A stretch of 64,000 bases of DNA, from contig NC_061514.1 of assembly GCF_022539505.1 (NCBI RefSeq), positions 251,398,124 to 251,462,123 of the forward strand, read 5' to 3'. Of this stretch, positions 1 to 11,035 are shown in pieces (within the stretch, counting starts at the first letter, position 1; the number at the start of each line of letters is the position of its first letter). Both the position numbers and the translations under genes were made by a program. The notes under the pieces are model-generated. The model ran no database searches. It worked only from the letters and a program-made list of their open reading frames with translations, and was not told where the DNA came from. The stretch comes from Lolium rigidum. Its lineage: Eukaryota > Streptophyta > Magnoliopsida > Poales > Poaceae.

Positions 1-660
1 CAGCTTGTCCCACATAAGTTATCCATGTGTCACCTGTGCTAGTTCGTGGTCCTTGAGGAACAATCTTAGATCCTTTGAAATGCATCCTCTAAAGTAGTTT
101 TAGAGTGTATAGAGGCTGCGGATTTTTTAGACCTCTAAAACTGCATCCTCGATATCTATTTATCTTATGTTTCCCTTATGTACATGCATATAAACTTTAA
201 TTCAACTCCAATTTCACATCAATATAGTCCATTGGAGTCCGAACCAGGGACATGAGGTTGGAGAAGGACCAAATGGATGGGTGGGGAGGGGGCGGCACCA
301 AGCCCTCTAGATGCTCCTGCCGGTGAAGCAATACTGGCAAGCGGCAAGGAGAGCTCGTTGTTGCTACTTAATAGGACAGTAGGTTTGTTGGGGCTCCCGA
401 TGTCGAGGTCTATCGAACCAATGAGAGGATATAAGAACCTCTTTTCCCCTTCGAGCAATATGCAAACAAAATTAAAAGTTTGCATGTTGCCCTTAACGGT
501 ATCTAAGTACTTGTAAGGTAGAAATGTAATGTTAATTGACAGGATAAATAAGATAATAATGGTAAATATACCTTTGACATTATTTACTTAAATAAAAGAA
601 TAAGAGCAATTTAAAAGATGATTCTTGTGGAAGGAAAAATTTCGGAGTTCACGTCACTTG
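1..660. other. unassigned AT-rich DNA, no gene
   Basis: No coding region with recognisable similarity is visible on either strand. The short open frames at 219-516 overlap on opposite strands and have no domain-like composition. Positions 75-150 hold an imperfect inverted arrangement of a motif resembling CCTCTAAA next to GCATCC, as in degraded DNA-transposon ends, but I could not find a matching partner or target duplication. Most likely decayed transposon sequence. Confidence 0.4.
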
Positions 661-802
661 ACCTATCTCTCATAAGCCTTGTGGCATACAATATAAGGCC
701 GAGATATGAGTTTAATGATGTATGAATACATGGAAATATCACGATGACAAATACGATAATCTATATGGGCATCAAGTCCACGAAATCCACGAAAGCATGA
801 GC

Positions 803-1460
803 TTTTTTTCGAAATTGGGAGTTTAACCCCGGCTTCTGCATCATGATGATGCACACGGCCTTTTATTAAAAAGCAGTAGTATTAAGTCTTACATAACTTG
901 CATCTCAATCATCGGCTACAGTTGATACAAAAATCAACCAGCGGAACCAATAAAACATAGTAAAACTACATATCACTGTAGCCTCCTAGTATGACGCCAG
1001 CCAGCCAGGCACAAGATATCCTGAGCGACCGTCTGAAGCCGTGTACATCCAGAAACCATGGCATCCCGTAGTCCCTCCGGCGAAATGAGAGCCCACAGCT
1101 GAACCCAGTGAGCTATCATATGAATAACCTACAAGTAATGAAAAGATTTTTTTTGTTAAAGATAAGATCATTTCTTGCCCTCCAAATAGACCAACATAAA
1201 GCAGAAACCCCAACACGGATGAAATCTTTAGATTGTCTATCTACCCCATTTAACCAATTTCCAAACATATTTGTAATATTGGTTGGAGGTGGAAGATCAA
1301 AAGTGAAATTAACCGTACGCCAAAGAAGTTTAGCTAATGGACACTCAATGAACAGGTGTTTGACGGTTTCATGTTCACCACAAAAAAACACATTTCATAC
1401 ATCCGTTCCAATTCCGTTTAGATAAATTATCTTTAGTTAATAGGGATTTCTATTTCTGTG
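803..1460 (-). mobile_element. 5'-truncated LINE (L1-type non-LTR retrotransposon), 3' end
   Basis: On the minus strand the segment encodes the C-terminal zinc-binding domain typical of plant LINE reverse transcriptases, followed by about 300 bp of 3' untranslated sequence. That sequence contains AATAAAAGGCCG and GATGCAGAAGCCGGGG, a wording common at grass LINE 3' ends, and terminates in a short A tract (T7 at 803-809 on the plus strand). The 5' part is missing. The upstream boundary near 1460 is approximate, and whatever lay further up may be lost in the gap at 1585. Family assignment rests on the zinc-binding domain and tail. Confidence 0.75.
1116..1391 (-). pseudogene. LINE reverse transcriptase zinc-binding domain (zf-RVT), fragment
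   Basis: The translated minus strand shows FCGEHETVKHLFIECPLAKLLWR, a zinc-binding arrangement (Cys, His, Cys spacing as in zf-RVT) found after the polymerase domain of plant L1-type LINEs. It is followed by the usual tryptophan-rich stretch (CWSIWRARNDLIF). Just upstream, in a different frame, residues reading DNLSKRNW match the conserved lead-in, so a one-base change in the T7 run near 1382-1388 (A7 on the plus strand) has shifted the frame. There is no polymerase domain in the window, so this is a dead remnant. Confidence 0.8.
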
Positions 1461-1584
1461 CCCTCGGGTCCTTAGTTGTGCTCAGTTTTCCCCAGCTCCT
1501 TAGTTTTTCCTCAGTTTTCCTCAAGACCTTGTTTGAAACCCACAGAAGCAGCTCAGACGGCAGGATTCCCGTTTAGTTGACCGT

Positions 1585-1684
1585 NNNNNNNNNNNNNNNN
1601 NNNNNNNNNNNNNNNNNNNNNNNNNNNNNNNNNNNNNNNNNNNNNNNNNNNNNNNNNNNNNNNNNNNNNNNNNNNNNNNNNNNN
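1585..1684. other. assembly gap (100 N)
   Basis: Exactly 100 N, the conventional placeholder for a scaffold gap of unknown size. To its right the sequence is the 3' untranslated region of a minus-strand X element. To its left (about 1461-1584) is unrelated sequence I cannot classify. The missing material must include at least the rest of the X1 3' region and any 3' LTR. Confidence 0.98.
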
Positions 1685-2637
1685 ATCCCATTGCCACTTC
1701 TTTTTGCAAAATTATTGGATAAGCGGATGAAGCCACTAGTCCAACAGAAAGTTGCCCAACAAGATTGAAAGATAAACACCACATACTTCCTCATGAGCTA
1801 TAAAACATTGACACAACCAGAGGTGATAAATTTTAAATTGTTTAAAGGTAGCACTCAAGCAATTTTACTTTGAAATTATGGAGAAATACCATGTAGTAGG
1901 TAGGTATGGTGGACACAAATGGCATAGTGTTGTTTGGCTCATGATTTGGATGCATGAGAAGTATTCCCTTCTCGATACAAGGTTTAGGTTAGCAAGGGCT
2001 TATTTGAAACAAACACAAGGATGAACTGTGCAAAGAAACTCACAGAAAGACATATTGAAAACATTATAAGACTCTACAATCGTCTTCCTTGTTGTTCAAA
2101 CTCAGTCACTAGAAATTATCTAGACTTTTAGAGAAACCAAATATGCAAACCAAATTTTAGCATGTCACTATGTATTTCTTCATTAATGGGTGCAAAGTAT
2201 ACGGGAAGCAAAGAGCTTAAACATGAGCACACAACAATTGCCAAGTATCACATTACCCAAGACATTATAGCAATTACTACATGTATCATTTTCCAATTCC
2301 AACCATATAACAATTTAACGAAGGAGTAAAACTTCAGCCATGAATACTATGAGTAGAAAACCAAGGACATACTTGTCCATATGCTACAGCGGAGCGTGTC
2401 TCTCTCCCCATAAAGTGAATGCTAGGATCCATTTATTCAAAACAAAACAAAACAAAACAACTGGGACGCTCCAAGAAAGCACATAAGATGTGATGGAATA
2501 AAAATATAGTTTCAAAGACGAAAAATACCCCTTAGCGGACGATTTTGAGACGTTGTCTATCAGAACTTTTCTTGTAGTGAAAAATATAGTTTCAATAGAA
2601 GAAACCTGATAAGTTGATGAAGAAAGGGATGCCTTGG

Positions 2638-2709
2638 GCATCCCCAAGCTTAGACGCTTGAGTATTTTTGAAATATGCAGGGATGAACCACGGGGGCATC
2701 CGAAAGCTT
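2638..2709 (-). repeat. internal polypurine-tract-like repeats of X1
   Basis: Two copies of the motif AAGCTTGGGGATGC (minus strand), at 2638-2651 and, degenerate, at 2696-2709. In X2 the same motif directly abuts the 3' LTR as its polypurine tract. The first copy lies in a short inverted repeat with arms GGGGATGCC and GGCATCCC. Confidence 0.7.
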
Positions 2710-3329
2710 AGACTTTTCACTCTTCTTGATCATATATCATCCTCCTCTCTTGACCCTTGAAAACTTCCTTCACACCAAACTTCTCATAAACTTCATTAGA
2801 GGGGTTAGTACTCAAAAAACTTGAATCCACCTTGGTCCTGTAGTGACACATTGCAAGAACTCAATAAAACATTAGCTACAGCTCTCCACGTGTAGAAAGC
2901 CTTGCTTAAAGTCCGCAAGAGACAATGCAAAAAAACAGAGACAGAATCTGCAAAACAGAACAGCCAAGTAAAGACGAATTTAAAAGAGGTACTTCCGTTG
3001 CTCAAATCGGAAAACTCAAACTAACGAAAGTTGCGTACATATCCGAGGAACACGCACGTAAATTGGCATAATTTTCTGAGTTACCTACAGAGAAAACAGC
3101 CCATATTCGTGACGTGATAGAAATCTGTTTCGCGCAGTAAATCCAAATCTAGTATCAACCTTCGATTAGAGGCTTCACTTGGCACAACATTGCAATAAAA
3201 TTAAGATAAGGAGAGGTTGCTACAGTAGTAACAACTTCCAAAACACAACAAAACAAGTAGCAAAATAAACACATGGGTTATCTCCCAAGAAGTGCTTTCT
3301 TTATAGCCATTAAGATGGGCTCAGCAGTT

Positions 3330-4655
3330 TTAATGATGCACTCGCAAGAAATAACAGTTGAAGCAAAGGAGAGCATCAAAAAGCAAGTTCAAAACACATT
3401 TAAGTGTAACCCACTTCCTATGCATAGGAATCTTGTACACAAATAAATTCATGAAGAACAAAGTGATAAGCATAAGAAGATAAAACAAGAGTAACTTCAA
3501 AATTTTAAGCATACAGAGAGGTATTTTAGCACCATGAAAATTTCTACAACTATATTTTCCTCTCTCATAATAATTTTCAGTAGCTTCATGAACAAACTCA
3601 ACAACATAACTATCACATACAGCATGCTTTTCATGATTCCCAAACACATAATTTTTATCAAGCTCAAAAATAGTGCGATTAAAACTTTCAAACACACTTT
3701 TATCAATAATATAACAAGATGGTTGATCAATCTCAAGAGATATGGGACTCATAGATAATGTCAAGACCTCTCCGATCCCATTTTCATTAGTAGTACAATT
3801 AATATTATCAAGTAACATAGGACCATCATCAAGAGCTTTATCATAAACATTTGCTACGCAAAATTCTTTAGTACCATGCATTTCGACATCAGGCACAAAC
3901 AAAGCATTATCATAAGATTTATCAAAGTAGCATGGATTTTCATAAATAACAGTAGCATAATTATTCTCGCAAGTTTTACTCATAGGTACTATTTCAAGAG
4001 AATCCACAGGAACATAACATTCATCCTCTTTCGGTAAGCATGGAGGACAATCAAATAGTGTAAGAGATAAAGAGTTACTCTCATTAGAAGGTTGGCATGG
4101 GTAGCTAATCCATTCTTCCTCCTTTTGTTCATCACTCTCCTCTTGTTTTTCATCCAATGAGCTTTCAGGTTCATCAATTTCTTCTTCCTCTGGTTCCTGC
4201 AAATTGTGAGTGCATTCTTGTGCATTAATGAGTCTCTCTTTATAATCAATGATATAAGGATTATCAGTGTAACTTTCATTGCAAAAATTAAGGATAGAAG
4301 AGACATAATCTTTAAGGTCCTTACAAACAACACAAGTTTCATAATTTTTAACCATGAAGGATTCTATCTCAGAGGCTCCCATAAATATGACAAATTGTTC
4401 TACCTCTTCAAACCCAAAATGAATATAGCTATTCCGATTATAGTTCTTAATTAAAAATTCCTCACTAAAGCCACATTGAAATTTAAGATGTTTAGTGTCC
4501 CGTTGAGAGCAACAGTTTATATCATGGCGTTTAAGCAAGATTTTAGCAATTGTATTCAATTTTTCTATCACAGCACTCATCACTTTACCAGTTCTTGATT
4601 CTCTATAATTATTATATAATTCAATAAGCTCCAAATAGGTTGTAGGTTCTCCCAT
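3330..4655 (-). CDS. unknown 441-aa protein of X elements, C-terminal membrane segment
   Basis: This is an uninterrupted frame beginning MGEPTTYLEL at 4655. I do not recognise the family, and see no gag, protease, polymerase or integrase motif. Residues about 1-150 are Cys-rich and mixed alpha-helical in character. Residues about 153-185 are strongly acidic (EPEEEEIDEPESS and following). The middle is Asp/Asn/Cys-rich. Near residue 385-410 there is a hydrophobic run, LLLFYLLMLITLFFMNLFV, consistent with one transmembrane helix, followed by a basic tail. It is the first and only ORF after the primer-binding site, the place gag would occupy. The X2 copy (42598-43930) is closely similar, with one frame-breaking indel. 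Conservation between two separately inserted copies suggests the protein is, or was, useful to the element. An envelope-like role is one possibility but only the membrane segment speaks for it. Confidence 0.7.
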   Translation of the reverse strand: MGEPTTYLELIELYNNYRESRTGKVMSAVIEKLNTIAKILLKRHDINCCSQRDTKHLKFQCGFSEEFLIKNYNRNSYIHFGFEEVEQFVIFMGASEIESFMVKNYETCVVCKDLKDYVSSILNFCNESYTDNPYIIDYKERLINAQECTHNLQEPEEEEIDEPESSLDEKQEESDEQKEEEWISYPCQPSNESNSLSLTLFDCPPCLPKEDECYVPVDSLEIVPMSKTCENNYATVIYENPCYFDKSYDNALFVPDVEMHGTKEFCVANVYDKALDDGPMLLDNINCTTNENGIGEVLTLSMSPISLEIDQPSCYIIDKSVFESFNRTIFELDKNYVFGNHEKHAVCDSYVVEFVHEATENYYERGKYSCRNFHGAKIPLCMLKILKLLLFYLLMLITLFFMNLFVYKIPMHRKWVTLKCVLNLLFDALLCFNCYFLRVHH

Positions 4656-4708
4656 AATAGCAGTTTTTAATTTTTCAATTTTTCAAATTTTTATGGATTT
4701 TTGGGTAT

Positions 4709-4845
4709 ATGAGGAAAATAAAACAAGACAAAAATAAACTAGGCAAAAGTAAACTAAGCAAAATAATACTAGACAGAAATAAACTAAGCACAAGTAAAAT
4801 AGACAAATGTAAGCTAAGCAAAACAAAACAAAATAAAAACAGAGA
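4709..4845 (-). repeat. degenerate tandem repeat in X1 leader
   Basis: About nine imperfect units of 13-16 nt of the form TTTGCTTAGTTTACTT / GTCTAGTTTATTT (minus strand), lying between the primer-binding site and the start codon of the 441-codon frame. The same array occurs at 42415-42545 in X2. It would be a U-rich 5' leader in the transcript. Confidence 0.75.
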
Positions 4846-4893
4846 GAGAGGTAGAGTGTACTCCCCAGGTGAACTTATGAGTAGAGCTATGCC

Positions 4894-4910
4894 TCCCCGG
4901 CAACGGCGCC
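4894..4910 (-). other. primer-binding site of X1 (tRNA-Asp type)
   Basis: The minus strand reads GGCGCCGTTGCCGGGGA, matching the complement of the 3' end of plant tRNA-Asp except that the first base of the expected TGG is changed. It lies 13 bp inside the 5' LTR edge. Confidence 0.8.
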
Positions 4911-4923
4911 GTAAACATGATCC

Positions 4924-6452
4924 TGATAACCCACAAGTATAGGGGATCGCAGCAGTCTTCGAGGGAAGTAAAACCCAAATTTATTGATTCGACACAAGGG
5001 GAGGTAAAGAATACTTATAAGCCTTAACAACTGAGTTGTCAATTCAGCTGCACCTGGAAAAGCACTAGCAACAGGGGTGATGTGAAAGTAGCAGTAATAT
5101 GAGAGCAGTAGTAACAATAACACAACAGCAGTAATAGTAGTATGAGAGCAATGGCACCAGAAAATAGTTGATACTACTTCCAATGATATGTAGAGCAAGT
5201 ATATGATGATGAAAGATGGACCGGGGTTCCCAGCTATCTACATTAGTGGTAACTCTCCAATAACAAGTGTTGGGTGAACAAATTACAGTCGGGCAATTGA
5301 TAGGATTCAAAGCATTAAGTTAGAACATCCAGCTTATTAATCATGTAGGCATGTTTTCCATATATAGTCGTACGTGCTCGCAATGAGAAACTTGCACAAC
5401 ATCTTTTGTCCTACCAGACGGTGGCAGCCGGGCCTCAAGGGAATCTACTGGATATTAAGGTACTCCTTTTAATAGAGTACCGGAGCAAAGCATTAACACT
5501 TGGTGAAAACATGTGATCCTCACATCACCGCCATCCCCTCCGGTTGTCTCGATTTCTATCACTTCGGGGCCTTTGGTTCCGGACAGTGACATGTGCATAC
5601 AACTTGTAGATACAATCTAAGCAATAATTATAGAGCTTAAATCTAAGATCATGCCACTCGGGCCCTAGTGACAAGCATTAAGCATAACAAGATTGTAGCA
5701 ACAATAACTTCACAAACTTTATAGATAGACTAATCATAATGTATCATCCATCGGATCCCGACAAACACAACACCGATTACATCAGATGAATCTCAATCAT
5801 GTAAGGCAGCTCATGAGATCATTGTATTGAAGTACATGGGATAGAGAGTACCAACTAGCTACAGCTAGAACCCGTAGTCCATGGGGGAACTACTCACGGA
5901 GCATGATGGAGGTGATGGCGTCGATGGAGATGGCTTCCGGGGGCACTTCCCCGTCCCGGCAGGGTGCCGGAACAGAGACTACTGTCCCCCGAATTGGAGT
6001 TTCGCGATGGTGGCGGCGCCCCTGGAGTCTTCCTGGAGTTTCGTCAATTGGTACTGCGTTTTTAGGTCGAAAGGGCTTAAATAGGCGAAGAGGCGGCGCA
6101 GGAGGGGCGACAGGGTGGCCCCACACCAGGCCGGCGCGGCCAGGGTGTAGCCCGCGCGGCCCACATGTGTGGTGGCCCCCTGGCTCTCCTCCGACTCCCC
6201 TTCGGTGTTCTGGAGCCTCCCGGGAAAAATAAGATCTTTGGCGTTGATTTCGTCCAATTCCGAGAATATTGCCCGAACAGCCTTTCTGGAACCAAAAACT
6301 GCAGAAAACAGGAACTGGCACCGTGGCATCTTGTTAATAGGTTAGTTCCGGAAAATGCATAAAAACATTATAAAGTGCAAGCAAAACATGTAAGTATTGT
6401 CATAAAACAAGCATGGAACATCAGAAATTATGGATACGTTGGAGACGTATCA
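4924..6452 (-). repeat. X1 5' LTR (1529 bp)
   Basis: The LTR begins TGATACGTCTCC at 6452 and ends GGGTTATCA at 4924 on the minus strand, with TG..CA ends. It is colinear with the X2 LTRs (1527 and 1526 bp). It contains a degenerate trinucleotide tract (AGT/AAT) near 5085-5160 and an AATAAA motif near its 3' end. The flanking five bases at 6453 cannot be tested as a target duplication because the other end is lost. Confidence 0.85.
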
Positions 6453-6654
6453 ATGACCAAGTAATTATAAACCCTAATTTGTTGATTGTGTGTCATTAAC
6501 CCTAGTCACCATTCTTTAAGTATGACACCATGGTGATCAACCATAATAGTAACTCTATGTAGTAATTCACTTTGCATGTTCATGCTCAACTAAACCCTAC
6601 ACATATTAGAGGATAATGAACGACCTTGTTTAGGAACCAACTATTCTCTACTTA

Positions 6655-7500
6655 GAGCATCTCTAACAGAGCCTGTAAAAGTGCAAACCGAAAAACTCGA
6701 GTTCAGTCTTCCGAAAACGTGTTTACGGGGCGCAAAATGCCTGGAGCAGAACAGACCATGTAAACTAAAACTAAAAAATGGAATATTTGGAAAGTCATCA
6801 TCTTCTTCACAAGAACTGTCCACGCCGCTGCCTAGGTCTCCTCGCGCGGCTGCCGCCCTCGCCCCTGGCTGGGCCTCCCCAGGCCCAAGAGCCCGCCGCC
6901 CGTGCCCTAGCACCCACCGCCACCTAGCTAGCAAGCTTAATCGGAATAGTGGCACCACCCAGCTAGCTATGGAATCGATTGGATATTTGTGAATCAATCG
7001 GGAGATGATTAGCACCAATAGTTAGAGCTAACTAGTTCCCATGTAAGACTAGCTCGCGTGCGTCGCGTCGCTTGCCATAATTTGCACGTGTACGCATTCC
7101 CAGTGCTGCTTACGTGCACAGTATCGCTCACCGGAATTAGTCTATATGGAGAAGATTCGCCAGGAATTGACATAGACATGGTTGGAATTGGAGCAGGCTG
7201 ACAGGATCTTTGACCAACGGTGCACAATTTTAGCAAAGAAGCCAGAAATCGGTGGCTGGAGGCGGTTGTACGGACGGCAGCGCTGGAGGAGTGGTGAGAA
7301 ATCCGTTTAGTTTTGGGCTTGTAAACCGCCCTTCAGTCTGTATTAATAGGGGTCGAGTGTGAAATTTTTTGGGCCCCTGAGAAAGTTTTTCAGGCCGGGC
7401 AGCGAGTTCAGTCTCTGTTCCGCGCCACTTTCAATCCGAACACGTAAATCAGCCGAAAAATACGGTTCCAGTGTGATTTACGGTTATGTTAGAGTTTCTC
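6655..7500. mobile_element. PIF/Harbinger-like non-autonomous DNA transposon (846 bp)
   Basis: Imperfect terminal inverted repeats of about 35 bp start GAGCATCTCTAACAGAGCC (left) and GAGAAACTCTAACATAACC (right, reverse complement). They are flanked on both sides by TTA, the 3-bp duplication typical of PIF/Harbinger elements, and GAGCATCTC is a common start for grass members of that superfamily. The interior is GC-rich at 6820-6930 and encodes no transposase. The call rests on the ends and duplication; a MULE is less likely because no 9-bp duplication is seen. Confidence 0.65.
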
Positions 7501-9395
7501 TTAGTGAATCAAATAAAAGACATGGTAGACCTTAGAAACAAAAAGGCTTGTTTGAAAGTACTTCTTGTTCATTAAGAAAAATGTTCTTCAATGTTATTAT
7601 TTTGAAGTAAACAATAAGTAATCATCAACTATGTCTAATAAGAATTCAAACTGACGAATGTTCTTTAATCATTAAGTGTATATAAATTACTATTCCTTGT
7701 GTGCTATTATGATTATTAAGATGTATTACCCACTTGTATATGATACCAAGTTAACAAAAACCCTAATCAGAACCTTGTTTGAGAAGCTACTATAAAAGTG
7801 CAATACACCTTCAAAAATCACTACAACTCATTAATCATAATTCATCGGAGTTAGGTTACGTTTAGAGCGATTGCATCTCATACTATGCATTATAGCATCT
7901 TTTCTAGTTCTTTAAACATTATCCTTACCAGATGATGATGCTATTTCAGAATTTGGAGTATCACGTATCGAAGTTGTTGTCTGCATAATCTAGCAGTCAA
8001 CAAGGCAAGTTCACTCTTGCTCATGCCATTTGATTATTTTTATCAAATTACTTGCAAAGTACTATTCATATCATTCCCGCATTGAAAAGAAAATTATTAT
8101 TTTTAAAATTATGAATATGACTATGTGGTGGGAAATGAAACCATGGTTTGAGTTTATATATGGTGGAGGTTTCATTCCAACTGGGAATATATTCACATAT
8201 ATAGGGTTAACAACAAATGTCGTCTAGTGATTCTAGCATCGTATTTTATGTGTTAACCATAAGATCTTTAATGGGACGGAGAAGTTAGTTGTACCTTTTT
8301 TCTCTCGCATATCAATGGAATTGATAGAGCCCACATGTGAGTTCGGTAGTTTCACATGGGTGGGGAAAGCCATAAGTTCCCCATCTGAATTATAGGCGAA
8401 CGGTTCTCTACCATCTACGTTGGATTGAAGGGGTTTGGACTGAGGGTTATGTGCCAAATTTGGGCAAGCGACCAATGGTGCAGATGAAACCTAAACTCAG
8501 CCACCACTTCAAACAGGTGGGTATGCAGGGTCGCGAGAAAGGACAATGATTGGCTTCGATGTTATAACTAGCCCCACACCATAGTAGTGTGGACGAGCAT
8601 GCAAGTCAGATGTGCAACAAGGATACACATATCTTATGGGTAAAGCTAACACACCTCTGCAGAGTGTACTGAATTTTGGTTCGTCACTCCCTGTTTCGGG
8701 AAAGAACTATGAAAGCGGCAGGAAAGGAACTACATGAAGTTCTAGTCAATCTATAAAGACTAACTTACATAGCTTTTCAGAATAAAATAAACCTTTTGAA
8801 GAAATGATTACAAAAACTTGCATTTGCCTACGGCTTTCTGGTCTGTGGTTGTAGCTAGTGCATGATACACCTATTTCCATTATTGAACTTGCTGAGTACA
8901 CTCGTACTCACCCGTTCCCTCTTGAACCCCCTGCTTAGATTAGGAGACATAAAATAGAAGCTTTCGTGAAGCTCGAAGACGGAGGAGACAACTAATACAA
9001 AAGGCAGGAACCAGTCAATAAAGTCGATGGAGTTAGCATCTACATTTACCATGTTGGAAACCTAGTCTAGGAGTAGAAGGGAACCTATTCCCTAATCCTT
9101 GCACCTAAATAGTTAGAGTTCCATACCAGAGTTCTTTAGCAAGCCCAATATCTTTAGAGCTAGAGTTAGTAATAAGTTAGCCTATGAATTATTCTTTTGG
9201 AGCTTTATTTTTAGTCTTACCTCATTGTAAACTAGGAGGTTGTGTTGATCTTCAGTAAAGAGTTTATGTGTAATTCTATAGACATGCCTTAGACTCGCAA
9301 ATGTTTCTGTTGTACCACTCCGACGGATGTAATACTAGTGGAACGGTGTTCCATTGGTGTTATGTCAACAACTTGCGTCCTACACCGTGTAGTGG
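7501..9395. other. unclassified, probably decayed transposon DNA
   Basis: About 1.9 kb with no credible gene. The segment at about 9050-9390 has the texture of an LTR end (AT-rich, several short open frames, no domains). It adjoins the point near 9396 where the H1 polymerase reading begins abruptly, so something was inserted or recombined here. I could not find paired ends or a target duplication. Confidence 0.4.
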
Positions 9396-9531
9396 TATGC
9401 TGGGTCACCGCACCGGTCAAGCAATATCTTCATCGTTTTGCGGAGCCGAAACGTAAAGCTATAGCCAAGGAGCTCCATCTTGTCGAGGAAGAAAAACTCG
9501 TCAGATAAATCAAGCGGTCGACATGGGTGGC
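9396..9531 (+). pseudogene. H1 reverse transcriptase, N-terminal fragment
   Basis: The plus-strand frame reads VKQYLHRFAEPKRKAIAKEL, then continues through one internal stop to STWV. It aligns with the N1 segment PIKQPLRRFSEPNRKAMLSEI through ATWV at the start of the Ty3/gypsy reverse transcriptase domain. The reading breaks at 9531, where solo LTR W is inserted, and resumes at 11036 with TKPVLVPNKN, matching ANPVMVPKKN in N1. This colinearity identifies W as an insertion. Confidence 0.8.
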
Positions 9532-11035
9532 TGATGACAACAACTCTGTGTGTACCAACTCGTTGGGACTCCAAGTGTAGAGTGTTGTAGCAAGCGTATT
9601 TTTCACACAAGGGTGACTCGAGGGTTTATATCAAACTCTCGTCTTAGAAGCTAAATTCTTCCTCTCCTCTTCTAGCAACCTGCAAAATAAAGTTCTTGCC
9701 TTGTGTCTCCAACTCCACCGTATGGTTGACAAGCACATGGTTTCGTATTAGTAATAGGAAATACAAGTAAAACTTAAAGTAAAGTAAACAACCTAACAAA
9801 ACTAAATAAAAAATAGTAAAGGGATAATGGTTTTTTGGGGTTTTATGTGTATCTAGATAAAGAAAGAATTTTCGGATTAAATAATAAATGAAAATAATAT
9901 ATATGGTTATGGTGTTGGAAAGGTGTTTCTAATGATTTAAAATGGACTGGGGTTCATGGGTTCACGTGTCTACTCTCTTTTTAAGTTGTAGTGGACATAA
10001 ACAATTCACCAATGATACAATATTGGTGGAACTTTAGCATGTGTTTGATAAGCATTCATATGGGAATTACGTCCTAACATAGAGATGATCCAGCACATCT
10101 CTCTTATACTCCTCAAGAAAGGGAAAACTCCAAGCAATCTTGAATTAAGAATCAACAGAGTATAGCCTTAAGTAATTTGACATAATATTTGAATATTAAA
10201 TATGCCACCTTGAACAAACAAGATTATCACACTGTCACATGATAATCATAGCACATGTATTCACTTTATCCCTAGTGATGCAACAAAAGAAAGGTAAATA
10301 CCATAATAGATCTTCAACTCGATGTCACTATTCAATTATTACGACCATGCTAGTCCATCTAATACACACTACTCCTCACACATGCTCTTGCATACAAGTT
10401 GAAGCTCATATGGTACTACATCTATGAACAACAAGAGAGAAATAGATTAAAATACTGCCACAAACCCATAGTCCAGAGGTGGACTACTCCCTCTTCATCA
10501 TGGTGATGATGGTGGAGACGTTGGAGAAGGTGGAGATCCCTCCGGCGGCGGCTCCAGTGGAGTTTCCCCTTCAATCTTTGTTGGTTCTTGATCAGTTTCG
10601 GTGCTTCTGTGTTTATGCAGCGTTCCCCTCGAGGAAGCCTCAGGAAGTCCTTTATATAGAGGTTTTTTTAAGGTCAAATGGAGTCTGTGGGCAAAAGAAT
10701 CAATCGAATCGGACGACCGAGGAGGGAAAAAGACCTGGTGGCGCGCCCTCCCTGCATGGGTGTGCCACAAGGGGCCTTTTGGCCCTCCTGGCCCATGTGG
10801 TGAGATCCAAGCGCTCCACATGCTTCTCAATTTGACTTCGTTTAGATCTCTAAAAGTTAAAAATACACAAAACAGTGCTTTCCTGTCCTTTAGAGTTATA
10901 ACCAAAATAAAGGACATCATTTGTAAATCCCCAAAAAACAAGATAAAATATGGATATAACATCATATATGTTGCAAATATGTGAGAATACGTTTCAACAA
11001 ACTACAAAATTCATGTATGCATTTTACATGCATCA
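9532..11035 (-). mobile_element. W: solo LTR of an Athila-like element (1504 bp)
   Basis: On the minus strand it starts TGATGCATG at 11035 and ends TTGTTGTCATCA at 9532. It is flanked by GTGGC (9527-9531) and GTGAC (11036-11040), a 5-bp duplication with one mismatch. Length and internal order resemble the X, Y and Z LTRs, including the block GGACTATGGGT (10468-10478 on the complementary strand) and CCCCAGTCCATTT. A TATA box is near 10658. No primer site or internal region accompanies it, and the interrupted H1 reading frame continues directly on either side, so it is a solo LTR left by LTR-LTR recombination. Confidence 0.8.

Larger units (their letters stand above)
1685..6452 (-). mobile_element. 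X1: non-autonomous LTR retrotransposon (Athila-like), 3' end lost in gap
   Basis: On the minus strand the order is: 5' LTR (4924-6452), primer-binding site (about 4894-4910), T-rich leader, one 441-codon frame (3330-4655), then a long 3' untranslated region reaching the gap. The copy X2 at 27824-47910 (opposite strand) has the same order and lets the ends be placed. No reverse transcriptase or integrase is encoded, so it must rely on another element's enzymes. Relative to X2, roughly the last 900 bp of the 3' region and the 3' LTR are absent. The lineage call comes from the tRNA-Asp type primer site and the kinship of the 3' region to Y and Z. Confidence 0.85.

Noticed and set aside
4893..4912. 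tRNA gene fragment
   Set aside because: Only the 3' 17-18 bases of tRNA-Asp are present, next to an LTR; these are primer-binding sites, as also at 19899, 42343 and 51181.
5881..6362. Overlapping GC-rich open frames in the X1 LTR
   Set aside because: These occur on both strands of the GC-rich LTR block and in all LTR copies, without conserved protein features.
9378..9391. CACTA transposon end (CACTACACGGTGT on the minus strand)
   Set aside because: No partner terminal repeat or 3-bp duplication could be found to the left; the match is too short alone.
9613..9617. GTGAC as the left target copy for the W LTR
   Set aside because: It would not give a CA-ended LTR. GTGGC at 9527-9531 beside CATCA fits both LTR structure and the H1 reading frame.
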